18,489 nucleotides of DNA from WJMT01 sp964445575 (GTDB taxonomy: Bacteria > Acidobacteriota > Aminicenantia > Aminicenantales > Aminicenantaceae). The notes under the pieces were generated by a model that worked only from the letters and a program-made list of their open reading frames with translations, had not been told where the DNA came from and ran no database searches. Location of the stretch: the NCBI GenBank assembly GCA_964445575.1, contig CAYULB010000042.1, positions 1 to 18,489 on the forward strand, in the 5' to 3' direction. Positions 7,075 through 14,973 of the stretch are shown piece by piece (position 1 is the first letter of the stretch; each line of letters opens with the position of its first letter). A program made the translations under genes and the position numbers.

Positions 7075-8840
7075 AAAAAGGAAGGATAATTAGAACCGCA
7101 GGGCCTCTGGTAGTGGCCTCAGAATGTCTGGGAGCCAAGATGTATGATATGGTCAGAGTGGGCGACATGGGGCTTATCGGAGAGATCATTGAGCTGAGAG
7201 AGGATAAAGCTTTCATTCAGGTTTATGAAGACACCACAGGCATCGGTCCTGGGGAGCCGGTGCTTTTAACCGGTGAGCCGTTGAGTGTGGAGCTGGGACC
7301 GGGTTTGCTCGGTTCGGTGTTTGATGGAATCCAGCGTCCTCTGGATGTGATAAGGGAAAAAGAAGGAGATTTTGTGACAAGAGGAATCGAAGTCCCTCAT
7401 TTGGACAGAGAAAAGAAATGGGAATTCAAGCCTTCTGTTAAAAAGGGTCAGGAGGTTGAAGAGGGGGATTTTCTGGGGGAAGTCGAAGAGACTCCTCTTA
7501 TAAAACACAAAATCATGGTGCCTCCAGGATTGAAGGGTGAAGTACAGGATATAAAAAAGGGCAAAATGACCATCAAAGAGGAGGCAGCGGTCATTAAAAA
7601 TAAAGGGGGTCAGCATAAAATCCGTCTGTTTCAAGTTTGGTCTATCCGGAAAAACCGGAGAGTCAAACAAAGAATGATGCCGATGACTCCCCTGATAACC
7701 GGGCAGAGAGTGTTGGACACCCTTTTTCCTGTGGCAAAAGGCGGGACCGCTTGTGTCCCCGGGCCTTTTGGGAGCGGCAAGACCGTGGTCCAGCATCAGT
7801 TAGCCAAATGGTCTGATGCTCAGGTCATTGTGTTTGTGGCCTGCGGGGAACGGGGGAATGAAGTCGCTGACCTTCTGCTGAGCTTCCCCGAGCTCAAAGA
7901 CCCTTCCACAGACCGGCCATTGATGGAGCGGACTATCATCATAGCCAACACCTCAAACATGCCAGTGGCTGCCAGGGAAGCTTCCATTTACACAGGCATG
8001 ACCATTGCAGAGTATTTTCGAGACATGGGTTATTCAGTAGCTCTGATGGCGGATTCTTCCAGCCGGTGGGCAGAAGCTCTGAGAGAAATATCCGGTAGGA
8101 TGGAAGAGATGCCCGGTGATGAAGGTTATCCTGCTTATCTTGCCTCCAGACTGGCTGAGTTTTATGAAAGAGCCGGGAAGGTGGTGTGTCTGGGTTCTGA
8201 TGGCAGGGAGGGAGCGCTGAGTGTTATCGGAGCTGTTTCTCCGCCAGGAGGAGATTTATCCGACCCGGTTGTACAGTCCACGCTCAAAGTGGTCAAAGTT
8301 TTTTGGGCGCTTGATGACAAATTAGCTAACGAAAGGCATTTTCCCGCTATAAATTGGCAGAATTCCTATTCTTTATATGTGGATAATATAAAAGACTACT
8401 GGCGGGAAGAAGCGGCTGAAGATTTAAGTGAAATCAGGCAGGAAGCCATGAGGCTTCTGGAAGAAGAATCCGAGCTTCTGGAAATAGCAAGACTGGTGGG
8501 AGTGGAGTCCCTTTCAGAAAGGGACCGCCTGGTCCTTGAATCAGCAAAGTCGATAAGGGAAGACTTTCTCCATCAAAATGCATTTCATCCCCAGGATACT
8601 TACACCACTTTAAGAAAACAGTATTTGATGCTGAGAGTGATCATTCATTTTCATCATCAGGGCCTGGAAGCTCTTGATCAGGGAATTGAATTAGAAGAAA
8701 TCATAAAATTGAAGGTCAGAGAAAAGATTTCAAAGATGAAGTTTCTCCCAGAAGAAGGAGAAGAGGAAGAAGAATCTGTCCATGATGTATTTATTGAAGT
8801 GGATGAGGCGTTTAAAGAACTGATAAAGAAAAAAGGATGA
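7071..8840 (+). CDS. ntpA: V-type ATPase catalytic subunit A
   Basis: Subunit A carries the catalytic nucleotide sites of the A3B3 head. The 589-residue protein has an N-terminal beta-barrel, the non-homologous bulge domain found only in V/A-type A subunits (about 110-190), the Walker A loop GPFGSGKT (231-238, Lys237), the catalytic-glutamate motif GERGNE (Glu260), and the Walker B strand ending VALMAD at Asp328, followed by SSSRWAEALREISGR. The C-terminal helical domain ends in an acidic/lysine tail. Length is normal for the family. The stop lies seven bases before the subunit B start. Confidence 0.98.
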   Translation: MKKGRIIRTAGPLVVASECLGAKMYDMVRVGDMGLIGEIIELREDKAFIQVYEDTTGIGPGEPVLLTGEPLSVELGPGLLGSVFDGIQRPLDVIREKEGDFVTRGIEVPHLDREKKWEFKPSVKKGQEVEEGDFLGEVEETPLIKHKIMVPPGLKGEVQDIKKGKMTIKEEAAVIKNKGGQHKIRLFQVWSIRKNRRVKQRMMPMTPLITGQRVLDTLFPVAKGGTACVPGPFGSGKTVVQHQLAKWSDAQVIVFVACGERGNEVADLLLSFPELKDPSTDRPLMERTIIIANTSNMPVAAREASIYTGMTIAEYFRDMGYSVALMADSSSRWAEALREISGRMEEMPGDEGYPAYLASRLAEFYERAGKVVCLGSDGREGALSVIGAVSPPGGDLSDPVVQSTLKVVKVFWALDDKLANERHFPAINWQNSYSLYVDNIKDYWREEAAEDLSEIRQEAMRLLEEESELLEIARLVGVESLSERDRLVLESAKSIREDFLHQNAFHPQDTYTTLRKQYLMLRVIIHFHHQGLEALDQGIELEEIIKLKVREKISKMKFLPEEGEEEEESVHDVFIEVDEAFKELIKKKG

Positions 8841-8847
8841 TTGAAAA

Positions 8848-10224
8848 ATGCATAAGGAATATTTAACTGTATCCAATATTGTGGGGCCCCTGGTGATTGT
8901 GGAGAAGATTGAGGAAGTCAAATACGGAGAACTGGTGGAGATAGAAGCCCCGGATGGTCAGCTTCGCAGGGGCGAAGTCCTGGATATTTCCACTGAAAGA
9001 GCAGTGGTGCAGGTTTTTGAAGGGACCACCGGGCTGAATATCAATAAATCCAAGGTGAGATTTTTAGGGCACTCCCAGAAACTGGGGGTATCGGAAGAAA
9101 TCGTAGGAAGAATCTTTGACGGTTCCGGCTACCCCAAAGACGGAGGCCCTGAGATCATTGCCAGAGAAAAGCTTGATATAAACGGAAGGCCCATCAATCC
9201 TCAGGCCAGGGATTATCCTTCGGAGTTTATTCAGACTGGAATATCGTCCATTGATGGCATGAATCCTCTGGTCAGAGGTCAGAAACTCCCTATTTTTTCA
9301 GGGAGCGGCCTCCCCCATTCCCGAATAGCAGCTCAAATTGCCAGACAATCTGAAGTATTGGGAAAAAAAGAAAAATTTGCCGTGGTGTTTGGAGGAATGG
9401 GCATTACTTTTGAAGAAGCGAATTTTTTTATTGAAGACTTCAGGGATACCGGTGCTCTGGAGAGGTCTGTGGTGTTTTTAAATCTTGCCAATGAACCTCC
9501 CATAGAGCGGATCGCTACCCCCAGGCTGGCCTTGACTTGTGCCGAGTACCTTGCCTTTGATTTGGACATGCATGTCCTGGTTATCATGGTGGATTATACT
9601 TTTTATGCTGAAGCCCTGAGAGAGATTTCCGCGGCCCGCAAGGAAATACCAGGACGGCGGGGCTATCCAGGCTATCTCTATACGGATTTAGCTTCAATGT
9701 ATGAGAGAGCCGGCCGCATCAAAGGGAAAAAAGGATCCATCACCTACATTCCCATACTCACCATGCCAGAGGATGACAAGACTCATCCCATTGCTGACTT
9801 GACTGGATACATCACTGAAGGACAAATTATGCTGAGCAGAGAGATACACCGTAAAGGAATCTATCCTCCCGTGGATGTTCTTCCCAGTCTTTCCCGGCTT
9901 AAGGATAAGGGAATCGGGAAGGGGAAAACCAGAGAGGACCATGCTGATGTTTTAAACCAGCTTTTTGCCTGTTATGCAAGAGGGAAGGAAGCCAGAGAGC
10001 TGGCCCTTATTTTAGGAGAAGCAGCTCTTTCAGATATGGATAAAGTTTATCTGGAGTTTGCTGACAGGTATGAAGATGAGTTTGTTCGTCAGGGTGATAC
10101 TCAGGACCGGACCATTGAAGAGACCCTGGACCTTGGCTGGAAGCTTTTGCACATGGTTCCCAGAGCCGAACTAAAGAGAATCAGTCCTGAATATTTGGAA
10201 AAATATTATCCAGAAGAAAAATGA
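8848..10224 (+). CDS. ntpB: V-type ATPase non-catalytic subunit B
   Basis: Subunit B alternates with A in the hexameric head and helps form the nucleotide interface without catalysing hydrolysis. The 458-residue protein opens with the barrel motif SNIVGPLVIVE, and in place of a P-loop has GSGLPHSRIAAQIARQ from residue 152, the usual degenerate site of B subunits. The arginine-containing stretch PGRRGYPGYLYTDLASMYER, conserved across the family, is present. Length is normal. Its stop overlaps the subunit D start by four bases (ATGA). Confidence 0.98.
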   Translation: MHKEYLTVSNIVGPLVIVEKIEEVKYGELVEIEAPDGQLRRGEVLDISTERAVVQVFEGTTGLNINKSKVRFLGHSQKLGVSEEIVGRIFDGSGYPKDGGPEIIAREKLDINGRPINPQARDYPSEFIQTGISSIDGMNPLVRGQKLPIFSGSGLPHSRIAAQIARQSEVLGKKEKFAVVFGGMGITFEEANFFIEDFRDTGALERSVVFLNLANEPPIERIATPRLALTCAEYLAFDLDMHVLVIMVDYTFYAEALREISAARKEIPGRRGYPGYLYTDLASMYERAGRIKGKKGSITYIPILTMPEDDKTHPIADLTGYITEGQIMLSREIHRKGIYPPVDVLPSLSRLKDKGIGKGKTREDHADVLNQLFACYARGKEARELALILGEAALSDMDKVYLEFADRYEDEFVRQGDTQDRTIEETLDLGWKLLHMVPRAELKRISPEYLEKYYPEEK

Positions 10225-10832
10225 GATTGAACATCAATCCCAACCGGATGGAGCTCCTGCGTCTCCGAAAACGCATTAAACTAGCAGAACGGGGGCACAA
10301 GCTGCTCAAAGACAAATTAGAAGAGATCATGAGGCGATTTCTTGAGCTGATGAAAAGGCTGAATGAGCTCCAGCAGGAAGTCACTGAAAAACTCAACAAA
10401 ATCTTTATTTCTTTTGCTTTAGCCCGGACCAAGGATTCCAGAGAGCAGTTAGAAAAGTTCATCCCGGATGGTGACTTGAGTTTAGAGGTAGGGACTGAAA
10501 GGATTTTCAATCTCTCCATACCCAGATTCAAGCTTAAAGAACTAGCGATTTCTGATTATGATTTTTTCAATACCGAAAGCGAGATGGATATCGGATTGAA
10601 AAAAATGCAGGAGCTGCTGGAGGATTTGATGGAGATCGCCCGCCTGTGGAAAGCTGTCCGGATACTTGCCAGAGAGATAGATTCAACCCGACGCCGGGTC
10701 AACGCATTGGAGCACATCTTGATCCCCAATCTAAAGGAGACTATAAATTATATATCAGGACGCCTCGAAGAAATGGAAAGGTCCTACCAGGTCCAGCTTA
10801 TGCGGGTCAAAGAGATTATCATGGAAGAGTAA
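10221..10832 (+). CDS. ntpD: V-type ATPase central-shaft subunit D
   Basis: Subunit D is the long antiparallel coiled coil that turns inside the A3B3 head, equivalent to gamma of F-type enzymes. The 203-residue protein shows the family opening NPNRMELLRLRKRIKLAERG and HKLLKDKLEEIM, and a matching C-terminal helix RRRVNALEHILIPNLKETI, where the family has a conserved RRVNALE motif. Length is normal. It is the last gene of the operon and overlaps subunit B by four bases. No strong terminator is visible after it. Confidence 0.96.
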   Translation: MRLNINPNRMELLRLRKRIKLAERGHKLLKDKLEEIMRRFLELMKRLNELQQEVTEKLNKIFISFALARTKDSREQLEKFIPDGDLSLEVGTERIFNLSIPRFKLKELAISDYDFFNTESEMDIGLKKMQELLEDLMEIARLWKAVRILAREIDSTRRRVNALEHILIPNLKETINYISGRLEEMERSYQVQLMRVKEIIMEE

Positions 10833-11000
10833 AGAAAAGAACAGTAAATAGCAAATAGTACATTTTACCATTCACCATTCACCACTCACAATTCACAACT
10901 CACCATTCACCATTCCCCATTCACAGTATCTTCAATGTCGCTTCAGCCACACCTGAATTTTATGGAGGGGCTAAGGCATGTGGCTTGTGTTCCCTTCAGG
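10833..11000. other. Convergent intergenic gap with interleaved inverted repeats
   Basis: This 168-base gap separates the 3' ends of the ATPase operon and the tat-namZ operon. Besides the heptamer repeat it contains two inverted repeats in crossed order: AGCCACA (10945-10951) with TGTGGCT (10979-10985), and CCTGAA (10952-10957) with TTCAGG (10995-11000). They cannot form simple nested stems together. No T-tailed hairpin is seen on either strand, so how the two converging transcripts end is unclear. Confidence 0.4.
10869..10924. repeat. Tandem heptamer repeat, eight CATTCAC-like units
   Basis: Eight consecutive 7-base units: CATTCAC, CATTCAC, CACTCAC, AATTCAC, AACTCAC, CATTCAC, CATTCCC, CATTCAC. 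Every unit ends in C and differs from CATTCAC by at most two bases. It is preceded by an imperfect CATTTTAC. Heptamer arrays of this kind occur between genes in several bacterial groups, with no agreed function. Another copy lies at 14441-14461. Confidence 0.85.
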
Positions 11001-12275
11001 TCAGTAAAGGAGATAGGGTTTTCTTTGCTGGCGGAAGCTTTGTTCATCTTTTTCAATGAGCTCTTTCAGTTTTTCGTAGGAAAGCCGGTCTTCGATGTAC
11101 CACCGCAGCCATTCATTTCCAAAAAGACTGTCAAATCTTTCTGTTATGACTCTGATTCTGTCCGGGTAATGGTCCTTTAATTTTTTAATGAGGAATAAAG
11201 TGAAGTCGACAGAATGGAATGCCCTCTTCTCTTCAATGGAGACGACAATCCCTTTGCAGAGCCTGTCTTTATAAGGGGGGTAAGCGGTTTTCCCGGGAAT
11301 GGAACGGGGAGTGTACTCGAGAAGAGAAAGTTTTATCCCGGGGAAGGCTTTTATGTCGGGATTTTCAGTGAAGATTTCTGGCTCAAGCCAGGGGGCTCCG
11401 AACTGGAGGAAAGGATTTTGAGTTCCTATACCGTGATTGAGTCCGATTCCTCCCATCAGGCTTATTCCCGGGTAAGCCAGAGCCGTGTCTGGTTTAGGGA
11501 TATTAGGCGAGGGAGGAATCCAGGGAAGTCCGGTGTCTTCCCAGAAAAATTCTCTTTTCCACCCTTTCATTTCAATCACCCGGATGTCCGTTTGCGAAGG
11601 GACCCAGTTTTCTCCTTTCATCATCAGTGCCAGTTCCCCGCAGGTCATACCGTAGCGAATGGGAATTGGACAGGACGCTGTGAAAGACTCCAGCTTCATG
11701 TCCAGAAGAGGACCTTCAATGATTTGGCCTCCTGTGGGATTGGGGCGGTCTAGGATATAAACAGGAATTCCTTCTTGATGAGCTGCCTCCAGCATGTATT
11801 TCATGGTGGTGATGTAGGTGTAAAACCGGGATCCCACATCCTGGATATCATAAACCAGGACATCCAGGTTTTTGATCTGCTCAGGGGAGGGCCTTTTAAA
11901 GGCTCCATGAAGACTGTAAATATCGATTCCTTTGTATCTGCTGTCCTCTATAATTTGGCCTGCTTCTTGGTCTCCGAGAAATCCATGTTCTGTGGAAAAG
12001 AGGGAGGTGACATTCATTCTGTTTTCCAGAAGTGAGTCCACCAGATGGGTCCCGTCAGCAAGTCTGGAAGTATGGTTTACCACCAGACCCAGACTTTTCC
12101 CCTGTAGTTCTGAAAGATATTGAGAAACCAGCCTTTCGTTCCCCAGAATCACTCTTTGTTCTCTGAGTTTTGGCTTGATGAAGAGAAAGACGAGACAGGT
12201 GAACATGATGAGGCAAAAAAGAGCCACAAAGATTTTTTTTGCAGAGCGGCTTTTATTGATTCGGAGACTTAGCAT
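11001..12275 (-). CDS. NamZ/DUF1343-family protein, membrane-anchored
   Basis: DUF1343 proteins include Bacillus subtilis NamZ (YbbC), an exo-beta-N-acetylmuramidase that removes MurNAc from peptidoglycan fragments. The 424-residue protein starts with a basic stretch and a membrane segment (14-33) without lipobox, so it is probably anchored and faces outward. Family landmarks are clear: GLVVNHTS (63-70), STEHGF with Glu96, DIQDVGSRFYTY (143-154), LDRPNPTGG (175-183), GELA (213-216), PPSPNIP (254-260) and FGAPWL (292-297). Some positions I remember as near-invariant differ: Tyr208 in PIRYGMT where His is usual, and GGIGLNHGIGT (275-285) where an EGTNxSxGRGT-like stretch is expected. The start overlaps the upstream SIS gene by 23 nt and lacks a clear ribosome binding site. 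Activity on MurNAc is therefore uncertain. Confidence 0.88.
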   Translation of the reverse strand: MLSLRINKSRSAKKIFVALFCLIMFTCLVFLFIKPKLREQRVILGNERLVSQYLSELQGKSLGLVVNHTSRLADGTHLVDSLLENRMNVTSLFSTEHGFLGDQEAGQIIEDSRYKGIDIYSLHGAFKRPSPEQIKNLDVLVYDIQDVGSRFYTYITTMKYMLEAAHQEGIPVYILDRPNPTGGQIIEGPLLDMKLESFTASCPIPIRYGMTCGELALMMKGENWVPSQTDIRVIEMKGWKREFFWEDTGLPWIPPSPNIPKPDTALAYPGISLMGGIGLNHGIGTQNPFLQFGAPWLEPEIFTENPDIKAFPGIKLSLLEYTPRSIPGKTAYPPYKDRLCKGIVVSIEEKRAFHSVDFTLFLIKKLKDHYPDRIRVITERFDSLFGNEWLRWYIEDRLSYEKLKELIEKDEQSFRQQRKPYLLY

Positions 12276-14430
12276 CGGAAAGATATTGAAGCAGGCCCTT
12301 TTCCTGGACTATTTTAAAGGCTTCTTCCTGAGATATTCCTTGTTTCTGGCGTATAGATTCGAGGATGCGGATTATGGAAAGCGCTACTTCAGCGGTTTGC
12401 CCCGGCTTTACTCTACCCCCTTTTAAGAAATTTATGGATTCAAAAAGAACAGCGTTTGCTTCTCCGTAGGAAATGGATTTGAATATTCCGTTTTTTTCAA
12501 CCCATTCCGGACTTCTGAGCACATCATTCAAATGAGATTGGATGAGGTAGGTGGCCCTTCCGATCAGCTTCAGGTTGCTGGGGCTGACATTGGTCATGGT
12601 GTTGCCCACTACTTTTCCTAGAAGTGCCATGACTGCTGTGGAATGAGCGTTGAGGGTTATTTTCAGTGCGGTGTGCTGGTTAAGGTTGAAAGGATCGTTT
12701 TTATTTTCTGTGTAAATGGTCACTTTCACGTCTTCAGATTCAGGCTCAAAATCAGGGATTTTTTGGATGACCCGGTCGATTTTTTTCTGAGTCCTGTTTG
12801 AAACACACAGAACAGCCACATTTGATTTCTGTTTCTTAAAAAGATCGATGAATCTGAGGAAGCTGGATTCTTTTTTCTCAAAAAGCTCTTCTTCGGGTGA
12901 TACAGACACCAGAACTCCTAAGTCTCCGGGCTGAGGGCCTCTCTTTTCAATATTGGAAGCGGAAAAGGAAAAGTCGTAGAGGTATTTCTGGTCATTTCCT
13001 GCGTTTTTCAAGCTTTCCAGCGCTGCTTTTTTAAGGAAGGGGTCTTGTATCTGGGTTTGGAAAGGCTCCTTATAGAAGTCATAAGAAAGTCCCTTGAAGG
13101 GTCTTTTGAGAAAGGCAGTCCAGGCTTTCTCCAGGTCCTGAGCATCGGTCCAAACCTGGATCCATGACCTGCGTTCTTTCTGGTCAACTGTATCCAGGGG
13201 ATAAAGACGAAAGGTTGGGCTTCTCTCTGTGCTGTCTATAAAAACCGTAATCAATCCATCGGAGGCAAAATAAGTGGAAAAACGTCCGGATTCATATGTT
13301 TTAGCCTCAAGCCGGGTGAGTTCTGATATTTCTTCCACAGCTCTTTTGACCTGCTTTAATAGGGTTTCAAATTCCTTTAGCCTGTTTTTAAGCTCTGTGT
13401 TTTCTTCGAATCCAAGTTTTGCCATTTCTTTTTTGGATAAAAATTCTCGTAGGGTCTGCTCAATCGCCGTTTGGATAATATGGCCCACTACATAGGTCTC
13501 AATTGTGGTGGCCTGCATCCGGGTGGAGCCAGTAATCGCTTGGGGGCCTGTGGTGAGGTTTATTTTTGTTATTCCTTTTTCTGTGAGCACTTTTCTGCTC
13601 CGGGTGAAAGGCATCAGGTTTTCGTCAGGATTGTTGTAAATGAAAAATAATTTTTTGCTGCTTTTCTCAGGAGTATAATCAGGGGAATTTTTCCACTGCT
13701 CCAGAGCAAATAATATGGTTCCGATGACAGAGGAAGTCTCCCCCCCTTCGGTCACACAGAGGACCACGTCTCCCCTTTTGATATGATGTTCTTTTAACTG
13801 GAGTTCTCCGATCAGTTGAAGGTCTTCGAATCCTTCCAGAGAACTTATAAGGGCTCTGTCTCCTCCGGTCATTTCTCCTATGAGCCTGTCTTCACTGTTT
13901 TCTCCTAAGGTGTTCTTTAACTTTTCCCATATTCTGTTCTGGCTTTTTAATTTTCTCCAGAAAGGTCTCCAGAATGTGCTTTCCATCTGTTTTGCCAGCC
14001 GGCCTGTGGCTCCGCATCCGTATAAATATATTTTATTTCCGGAAAGGAGGGCGGATTTCACGGCTTCAACAGCTGTCTCCAGGTTTTCTGTGTTTTGAGA
14101 AAGCTGGTTGAGCTTATCAACAATATCCTGGTCCACTTTCAGCAGCATTTCCAGTCCGGCAGTACAGTCTTTTCGGATCACCTCGCTCAGGTTCCAGGTA
14201 GCCGGATGTCTTTGTTCAGTGAGAAGGGTGTGCAGTTGAAATTGGGTCTTGTTTTGGACATAATCTATGGATTCATCACAAGGGCTGATTTTGAGAAGAT
14301 TTAATAGGGAGGCAGGCTGTTTCTTTTCAGGTTCTTTTTTTTCTTTTTCCTGAGAGTAACCTGGGCCAAGCAGAGCCATCGCTATCAATAAAATTACAAA
14401 AGTAAAGAGTTTAGAATTTTTATGCCTCAT
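12253..14430 (-). CDS. Exported MurQ/GKRP-like double-SIS sugar-phosphate-binding protein
   Basis: From the ATG at 14430 the 725-residue protein begins with a Sec-type signal peptide (hydrophobic 8-22, possible cleavage after GYS at 24-26), then a charged linker. The body resembles MurNAc-6-phosphate etherase MurQ and glucokinase regulatory protein GKRP: LLTEQRHPATWNLS (69-82), first SIS loop GCGATGR (138-144), GGDRAL (189-194), EGFED (199-203), and sugar-phosphate motif TGPQAITGSTRMQATT (294-309). The closing MurQ motif TNVSPSNLKLIGRA is delayed to 613-626 by an inserted second SIS-like region, as in GKRP. Glu199 matches one MurQ catalytic Glu, but the other (in ECPPTF) appears replaced, since GRLAKQMESTFWRPF has Thr at that place. 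A longer GTG start at 14454 reads into a heptamer repeat; the ATG has GGAG seven bases upstream. It lies beside a NamZ homologue. Binding or sensing seems likelier than catalysis. Confidence 0.82.
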   Translation of the reverse strand: MRHKNSKLFTFVILLIAMALLGPGYSQEKEKKEPEKKQPASLLNLLKISPCDESIDYVQNKTQFQLHTLLTEQRHPATWNLSEVIRKDCTAGLEMLLKVDQDIVDKLNQLSQNTENLETAVEAVKSALLSGNKIYLYGCGATGRLAKQMESTFWRPFWRKLKSQNRIWEKLKNTLGENSEDRLIGEMTGGDRALISSLEGFEDLQLIGELQLKEHHIKRGDVVLCVTEGGETSSVIGTILFALEQWKNSPDYTPEKSSKKLFFIYNNPDENLMPFTRSRKVLTEKGITKINLTTGPQAITGSTRMQATTIETYVVGHIIQTAIEQTLREFLSKKEMAKLGFEENTELKNRLKEFETLLKQVKRAVEEISELTRLEAKTYESGRFSTYFASDGLITVFIDSTERSPTFRLYPLDTVDQKERRSWIQVWTDAQDLEKAWTAFLKRPFKGLSYDFYKEPFQTQIQDPFLKKAALESLKNAGNDQKYLYDFSFSASNIEKRGPQPGDLGVLVSVSPEEELFEKKESSFLRFIDLFKKQKSNVAVLCVSNRTQKKIDRVIQKIPDFEPESEDVKVTIYTENKNDPFNLNQHTALKITLNAHSTAVMALLGKVVGNTMTNVSPSNLKLIGRATYLIQSHLNDVLRSPEWVEKNGIFKSISYGEANAVLFESINFLKGGRVKPGQTAEVALSIIRILESIRQKQGISQEEAFKIVQEKGLLQYLSDAKSPNQ

Positions 14431-14440
14431 TCCTTTTCTC

Positions 14441-14461
14441 CATTCACCATTCACAATTTAC
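14441..14461. repeat. Second heptamer repeat, three units
   Basis: CATTCAC, CATTCAC, AATTTAC: the same unit and orientation on the plus strand as the array at 10869-10924. It fills most of the gap between the deaminase and SIS genes, and its last unit covers the deaminase stop codon (14458-14460). Read on the minus strand it supplies a GTG (14454) in frame with the SIS gene, creating a spurious longer start. Confidence 0.75.
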
Positions 14462-14973
14462 TTTTTCCCATACTGATTTTCTGTGTCAATGATATCTTTT
14501 TCTCTCCATTCTTTGGCCCAGTCATCGACCTTAAAGATTTTCATCCCCCCGTCTTGTGTGGAGCATATGACTCTATTGAGTCCTGAATTCAGGATCATTT
14601 TCTTACAAATGAAGCAGGGAAAGGCATTGATGGGCTCTCCAGTCTTATATTTGCTTCCGTAGATGTACATATCTCCACCCAGAAGACTCACCCCGGCCCT
14701 GGCAGCGTTGATAATGGCGTTTTGCTCTGCATGAACACTCCGGCAGAGTTCATAGCGTTCGCCGTGGGGGATTTTCAGTTTGTCCCGAAGGCAGCTTCCG
14801 TGCTCAAAGCTGTCTTTAGTTTTTCTGGGAGCGCCCACGTATCCTGTGGATATGATCTGGTCGTCATTTATGATAATAGCGCCGATAGACCTTCTAAAGC
14901 AGGTGCTTCTTCGCGAAACTTCCCTTGCAATATTCAGGTAATACTGATTTTTTGATACTCTTTTTCGGGTCAT
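14458..14973 (-). CDS. dCMP deaminase-family cytidine deaminase
   Basis: The family hydrolyses dCMP to dUMP, feeding thymidylate synthesis; some members act on other bases. The 171-residue protein has the zinc-dependent deaminase motif HAEQNAI with His81 and catalytic Glu83, and PCFIC with Cys120 and Cys123. An insertion between the first strands (GSCLRDKLKIPHGERYELCRS, about 59-79) adds Cys61 and Cys77, similar to the extra cysteine-containing segment in dCMP deaminases such as ComEB. Its start overlaps the kinase stop as ATGA (14970-14973), with GGAAG upstream as ribosome binding site. The pairing with a nucleotide-kinase-like gene supports a nucleotide role. Substrate is inferred, not shown. 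Confidence 0.88.
   Translation of the reverse strand: MTRKRVSKNQYYLNIAREVSRRSTCFRRSIGAIIINDDQIISTGYVGAPRKTKDSFEHGSCLRDKLKIPHGERYELCRSVHAEQNAIINAARAGVSLLGGDMYIYGSKYKTGEPINAFPCFICKKMILNSGLNRVICSTQDGGMKIFKVDDWAKEWREKDIIDTENQYGKK

Noticed and set aside
7266..7796. Antisense reading frame of 176 codons within subunit A
   Set aside because: It lies fully inside a strongly conserved catalytic gene and its product has no recognisable family pattern.
10869..10924. CRISPR-like array
   Set aside because: Units are contiguous heptamers without spacers, and no cas genes are near.
11214..11753. Plus-strand frame of 179 codons opposite the namZ-like gene
   Set aside because: The minus-strand frame has clear DUF1343 motifs over the whole stretch; the opposite frame is a shadow.
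12253..14430. True MurNAc-6-phosphate etherase (MurQ)
   Set aside because: The protein is far longer, carries a second SIS-like region and a signal peptide, and lacks the ECPPTF glutamate; a MurQ symbol would overstate the function.
14368..14430. Tat substrate signal on the SIS protein
   Set aside because: Its N-terminus MRHKNSK has no twin arginine, so export by Sec is more likely.
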